Source: Trichosporon coremiiforme
Taxonomy: Eukaryota; Basidiomycota; Tremellomycetes; Trichosporonales; Trichosporonaceae
Assembly: GCA_039545355.1 (NCBI GenBank)
Contig: BCJJ01000004.1
Location: 1,816,801 to 1,880,800, forward strand
Length of the DNA: 64,000 bases
Direction: 5' to 3'
The translations under genes were made by a program, and so were the position numbers. The notes beneath the pieces are model-generated. The model had not been told where the DNA came from, ran no database searches, and saw only the letters and a program-made list of their open reading frames with translations. Shown in pieces: positions 59,641 to 64,000 of this stretch (the first letter of the stretch is position 1; the number at the start of each line of letters is the position of its first letter).

Positions 59641-62600
59641 CTAAGCGGTGACGGGAAAGTGATACGTCACGTCACTCGCCTCCGTCTCGGCATCAATGTC
59701 GTCCAGTCTCCTATCATTCACCTCTGTCTGCGTCTTCTTCATCGGCGACCCCGGTCCCCCAGACCCCAGAGCTTTGCTAGCCGCCAGACTCTCCTTCCTC
59801 GGCGGCGGCTGGCTCTCGACATAGTGCGCCATCTGCCTTCCCCGGATCGCAAAGCCGCACTTCTCATAAAACGGCACCATGCGTTCCTGGCAGTCGAGGA
59901 TCACTTTATAGGCGCCCAGGTTGGCGGCCATTTCCCTCAGGCCGCGGACTAGCGTCTGCCCCAGGCCCCGGCCTTGCAGACGCTCGCTGACTATGATGTC
60001 CTCGATGTGCGCGCTGAGGCCGCCGCCGTGGCTGAACTTGCGCTCGAGCAGGAGCGTGCCGGACAGGACGAGCTCGTCCGTCGCCCGCTCGACGAGGACG
60101 AGGATGTAGTAGATCCCGCTCGCCTTGAGGCCGTTGAAGAGGTTGGCGTACGTCGAGGGCGCGAGGGCGGGAGACTGCGAGAGCGTGGACAGCAGGCTGA
60201 AGTGGGCGCGGAGGAAGTCGTCGCTCGCGAGGGGACGGAGGTGGTATTCCTTCGGAATGGCCGACTGCATGCTCTGCGGGATCAGGGCGGGGTCGAAGAG
60301 GAGACTGAGGGACTGATCGGGGGTGAGCTTGTCGATGGGCGGCTCGCTGTCGTCGCTCAAGTCGTCGCGCGGCGTGACGAGCACGAGCTTGGTGCGCGAA
60401 GTCCCTGGTCCCGTGTTGCGTTCCTTGGGAACTTCTTCTTCGCTCTCCTCCTCTGCGTCGTCGTAGCCATAGTCGTACTCGCCCGAGTGGTACGAGAGGG
60501 GCGTCGTCGCTGGCCCAAAGATCAGGTCGCAGTGCGTAATCATGTCCTCGAGCACAGAGTCGCGGTGCGTCTGCATCTGCATCAGCGCCTCACCGTTCTC
60601 GGGCGTCTTCTCCGGTCCAAAGAGCACGCTGTTGAAGACGACGGCGAGGTTGTGCGCGTCCATCTTGTTCTCCTCGGCGTGGTCCGCGACACGGGCCAGG
60701 TGCTCGATGATGGCGCGCAGCGTTGTCTGGTGGATCGGCGGCAGCCGCCGGAGTCGCGAGCGAATGACACTGAACTTGTTCTCGAGGTACGAGTCGCGGT
60801 CGGCCGTCATCTTGGCGCGCTCGGCGAGCGGGAGCGGAAATAACGGATCAGGTAATTCGCGCAGGTACTGCTTCAGCACGCCCGCGATGCTGTGCACATC
60901 GTACGTCGGCTTGAACTGGAAGTGCGCCTCGGTGCGCTCAATCTCCTGTACCATGTCGCGCACGGTCGCGACGCGCCCAGAGATACGGTAGATGCCCTCC
61001 GTCTCGAGACCGTAGGCGTCGATCCTAGCGATGCACTTCTCGACAATGAGCGGGGGACGGCCGTGGTCGCCGCCCTCGCCGCGCGCAAAGTCGTAGTCGG
61101 TCAGCGACACGCCAAAGATCAGACTCTGGCACGGTCCGACATGGTAGTTCTCGTACACGACCGGCTTGTTCTTCACGATCGGCGGGAGCCTGGACCGGAA
61201 CTGCATCCCGTCGTGCTCGAGGCTGATATGCTTGATCGCCGTGCCGACAACCTCGGTCGCCTGCGCGAGCGTCACAGCCGTCGCGTGCGCATGGGTGACG
61301 TAGTGCGCGAGCGCAGCGCGCAGGTTCATGTTGAGTTCCTCGTTCAGGTCCGTCAGGCTCTGGATCGCAGATGTCTGGAGCTTCTCTCGTCGCAGTCGCA
61401 GCGTCTCCGTGTGGAACACGCCCTTGCGGTACGCCTTGTCGGCCTCCTCTGCCTCGCGGCGCGCCTTGACGCTCTTCATGGCGCTGACGGGGTGTGAGCG
61501 CACGCTCCCTCTTCGCGGGATGTTGGACTCGGGCGGGGAAACGGCAACCTCGGGTCCACCCTTCTCGGGTGCGCCGTCGCGGTCGCCCGCCATCCGGTCC
61601 ATGAGTGACCTAAAGCCCTTCTTGCCGTGCGCCGCAATGTCGTTCATGATCTCCTTTGAGCGCGCATCGACGTCGCGCAGCGTCAACCCCGATGCTGAGC
61701 CCGATCGCGAGCGCCCACTCTGCTGGACACCCGAGAAGTGGATCGGTGTCTTACGGTCGGGGATCGTCGTCGCCGGCGATAAGGCTGAGGGGTGGTAGCC
61801 CTGCTGCTGCTGGGGCGCGAGGTGGATCGACGGAGCGGTGGAGTGGTAAGATGGCGAGGGCAGGCCGGACTGAGACGTCGGCGAGTTCGGGCTGGGAAAG
61901 TTGGGATCGTCAGAGTCGAGCGACCCGCTCGACCGCCGGCTGCGGCTGATGCTCGGCGCGCGCATCGAGTGCCCGTCCCGAATCGAAGCAGCTGCCGACA
62001 TGTACGGGTGCGGCTGCTTCTCGGGCAGCGCGGGGTTGGCTTCGCTGAGCAGCAGCTGCTGCTTCGCGACTGCGGCTTCCTGCTTCCGGATCTCCTCCAA
62101 TGCCTGTTCCTTGCTCCGGTACGTCTTCTCGAGCTTCGGCACCTTGGAGAAGACGTACGACTCGTACTGCTCCGTCGCCTCCTTCAGTCCTTCGCGGATG
62201 CGGTTTCGGATCCGCGTTTGCGTGTCACGGATCCCCGTCAACGGCGCGACCACCGTAGTCTGCAGTGCGTGCACAAACGCCTCTCGTGAGGCGATCTCGC
62301 GCTCTGTATAGTCGCGCACTTCGAACCATGCTTTCCGTGTCGTGGACGCGAACCGTCTGTTGCCGATGCTGGTATCAGTGCGTGGACCAAAGGTGGGTGA
62401 CGCGTTCAGCGTGCCTGAAGCGACGGCCGTTGCTGCTGTCACAAATGGCAGGCAGCTGTGCACCTCCGGCTGCGAGATATCGCGCGCAGCAGTCTTGCAA
62501 CTCACTCGTCGACCTGCGAGTCCGCTCCAATCTGCTTCGCGTGCAGTTTATTCAGCGCCTCGACGTAGCTCTGCTCGATCTTGATGCGCTCGTTGAAGTA

Positions 62601-63382
62601 GCTGATGTACGACTCGTCCTCGGCGAGTTTGCGCTGGGCTAGTCAGTCAGGTGCCTCTGCGAGGGTGTGGGTGGGTGTGCGTGGGTCAGTGTGAGTGAGG
62701 GGCGATGCTCGCGCCGAGCCGTGGGTTGGTTGAATCGGTGTCCTGTGGGTCATTGCCCGGCATGAGGAAATTAGGTGCGCTGAACCTTGACTGCGGTGAG
62801 GTCGTAGGCAAACAGTCCAGCAGCATGCAGGCATGCGCTGCGCGCGCTGCTATCGCGTATCTAAACTTAGACAGCCCGACCGCACACAGCTGTCTAGGCA
62901 GTCTGGGCTGCGGTCGAAAACGCCAAGTTGCGCAGCAGGCGCACTGTCATAGAATCTGGACACTGCGTGCGTAGCGAGTTGGAGCGAGTTGAGAGAAACG
63001 CGGGCAAGGGGGCGAAGCTGGGTCATAGCGTGGAGGCGAGCCGACTTGCTGCGAGCGTGGGAGCAGCGAGGCTGAGCTTATGCAGACGGGTGAGGGGGTG
63101 TTTGAGGTTGTCCGGGTGTCGGGGGTTGCTGTGGGATGTGATGGGCGGGATGACGGACGGCCGTCGTAGATGATAACAAGGGACGTCGGACAGAGTGCTT
63201 CGTGCGCACCGAGCCATGCCGAGGTCGAGTGGTCAGGCGACGAGCGAGCAGCGAGCAGCGCGGGGAAGCGAGCGAGGGGGGATAAGCGAGCTGCGGCTTA
63301 CCTTGAACTCCTTCAGGATGTCGGCATCCTGGTCTGCGCCTTTGCGCGGCTGCGCCAGTCCCGGTTCATAAGCGTACGCCAT
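59641..63382 (-). CDS. F-BAR / RhoGAP / glucosamine-6-phosphate N-acetyltransferase fusion
   Basis: Three exons (63302-63382, 62506-62633, 59641-62368) give 978 residues in one frame. The N-terminus is an F-BAR/FCH region (ILKEFKRKLAEDESYISYF, about 22-40) that binds curved membranes; it is interrupted by a long Ser/Pro-rich stretch and resumes at about 385-450. A RhoGAP domain follows at about 485-683, with the arginine finger in GIYRISGR and the NLAVVFNSVLFGP helix, as in Rgd1, which inactivates Rho GTPases. After an acidic linker comes a GNAT domain at about 750-915 matching Gna1: LLFDPALIPQ, HIEDIIVSERLQGRGLGQTL (acetyl-CoA loop) and ILDCQERMVPFYEKCGF. Gna1 makes N-acetylglucosamine-6-phosphate for UDP-GlcNAc, chitin and glycosylation. 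No stop, ATG-led restart or splice signal separates the two halves. The first intron is 668 bp. Confidence 0.88.
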
Positions 63383-64000
63383 AGCTTATGTGGGGGAGGC
63401 GGGCAGGCGTGCGATGCTAGCGAAGCGTGCTCGCTTGATCTCCGGTCGTTGGGGATGTGGAATGGGGGGAAGAGAAGGCCAGGTGCTGGGTGGGATTCGA
63501 GTTGGTGAGAAAGTCCGGGGAAGCAGTGCACGCCACCGGGCACTTGGTAGGGTTGACGGCTGGGCTTGGTTTCGGGTATGCCGTCGGGCCAACGTCGAGA
63601 GTGCGTGCGTGTCGAGTGTCGATGCAGATATGCAGAGTGGACAAAGACAAGATTGCGGATCTGGATCGGGGTACAAGTCGCGCTCGGCGGTCGGTGCTGA
63701 ATTGAATGTTGATGTTTGCGGGTGTGTGCCGGTAGATTGGTGGACGTATGGGATGGGTTGGACGGTCCAACTCAGGATCCAGGTCTTGCAATCGATGCAA
63801 CAGGACGCGAGATCGAATAGCTCCCTCGCGTGTACCCTCACTCCGTCTGGCAGTCAGGACGCGACGAGTGCACTAACTGGAATAGGTGACGCCGTGCACG
63901 CCGGCTGTGCAGTTGCGGAGCGGAGCTGGATGATAGTGAGAACGACAGCGAGGAATACATGCACAGGCCAGTTGATAGCGGTAACGCGTACGTACGTATG
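63383..64000. promoter_or_regulatory. Upstream region of the F-BAR/RhoGAP/GNA1 gene
   Basis: 618 bp to the window end, with no supported gene. Minus-strand ORFs (63386-63841, 63417-63800) are Thr/Pro/Ser-rich and typical of a pyrimidine-rich fungal 5' UTR. Confidence 0.45.

Noticed and set aside
59641..60340. GNA1 as a separate gene with its own start
   Set aside because: The frame is continuous with the RhoGAP. The family's N-terminal block (LLFDPALIPQ) begins upstream of the nearest internal Met, and no intergenic stop or promoter-like gap is visible.
59974..60843. 289-codon plus-strand ORF opposite the fusion gene
   Set aside because: Antisense shadow of the RhoGAP/GNA1 exon.

Overview
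This window looks like nuclear DNA from a GC-rich basidiomycete yeast. A member of the Tremellomycetes, most likely the Trichosporonales, is my inference from protein composition and intron style. Genes sit on both strands. Most are split by many short introns (about 35-80 bp) with GTRNGT donors, a CTGAC or CTAAC branch site and a nearby AG. None of the exon structures below comes from transcripts. I assembled them by reading frame, splice signals and family knowledge.

Layout. 1-1146 is the 3' end of a disordered basic protein. 2.4-6.6 kb carries four small single-pass membrane-protein genes in tandem, three of which share a phase-1 intron at the same point of the membrane segment. 7-7.6 kb has a BTB-like gene. 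8.5-17.4 kb is a dense housekeeping block: ILV5 (branched-chain amino acids), RIB4 (riboflavin), an ERJ5-type ER J-protein, a DUF866/CZIB zinc protein and a large SAP-domain protein. 17.4-35.4 kb is gene-poor. The one gene I can assemble there is a five-exon velvet-domain regulator at 26.45-27.41 kb; the rest holds short unassigned coding-like fragments. 35.4-50.3 kb is dense again: tropomyosin, a tail-anchored thioredoxin-like protein, the sorting nexin MVP1, Mediator subunit MED5, the V-ATPase F subunit VMA7, the splicing factor SPF27, the histone deacetylase RPD3 and a Ran1/Sks1-type kinase. 50.3-59.6 kb is a second gene-poor stretch rich in short imperfect repeats. 59.6-63.4 kb encodes one long protein with an F-BAR/RhoGAP front and a C-terminal glucosamine-6-phosphate N-acetyltransferase (GNA1) domain.

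Most interesting points. (1) The apparent F-BAR-RhoGAP-GNA1 fusion, which would join Rho signalling to the UDP-GlcNAc/chitin precursor pathway in one polypeptide. (2) The tandem family of small membrane proteins. (3) Unusual exon layouts: a start codon that exists only after splicing, a tropomyosin gene with an ATG-only first exon, a stop-codon-only last exon and a probable GC-AG intron, and several first coding exons of 1-6 nt. The housekeeping genes do not form an operon-like pathway; they are simply neighbours, often divergent or tightly convergent.
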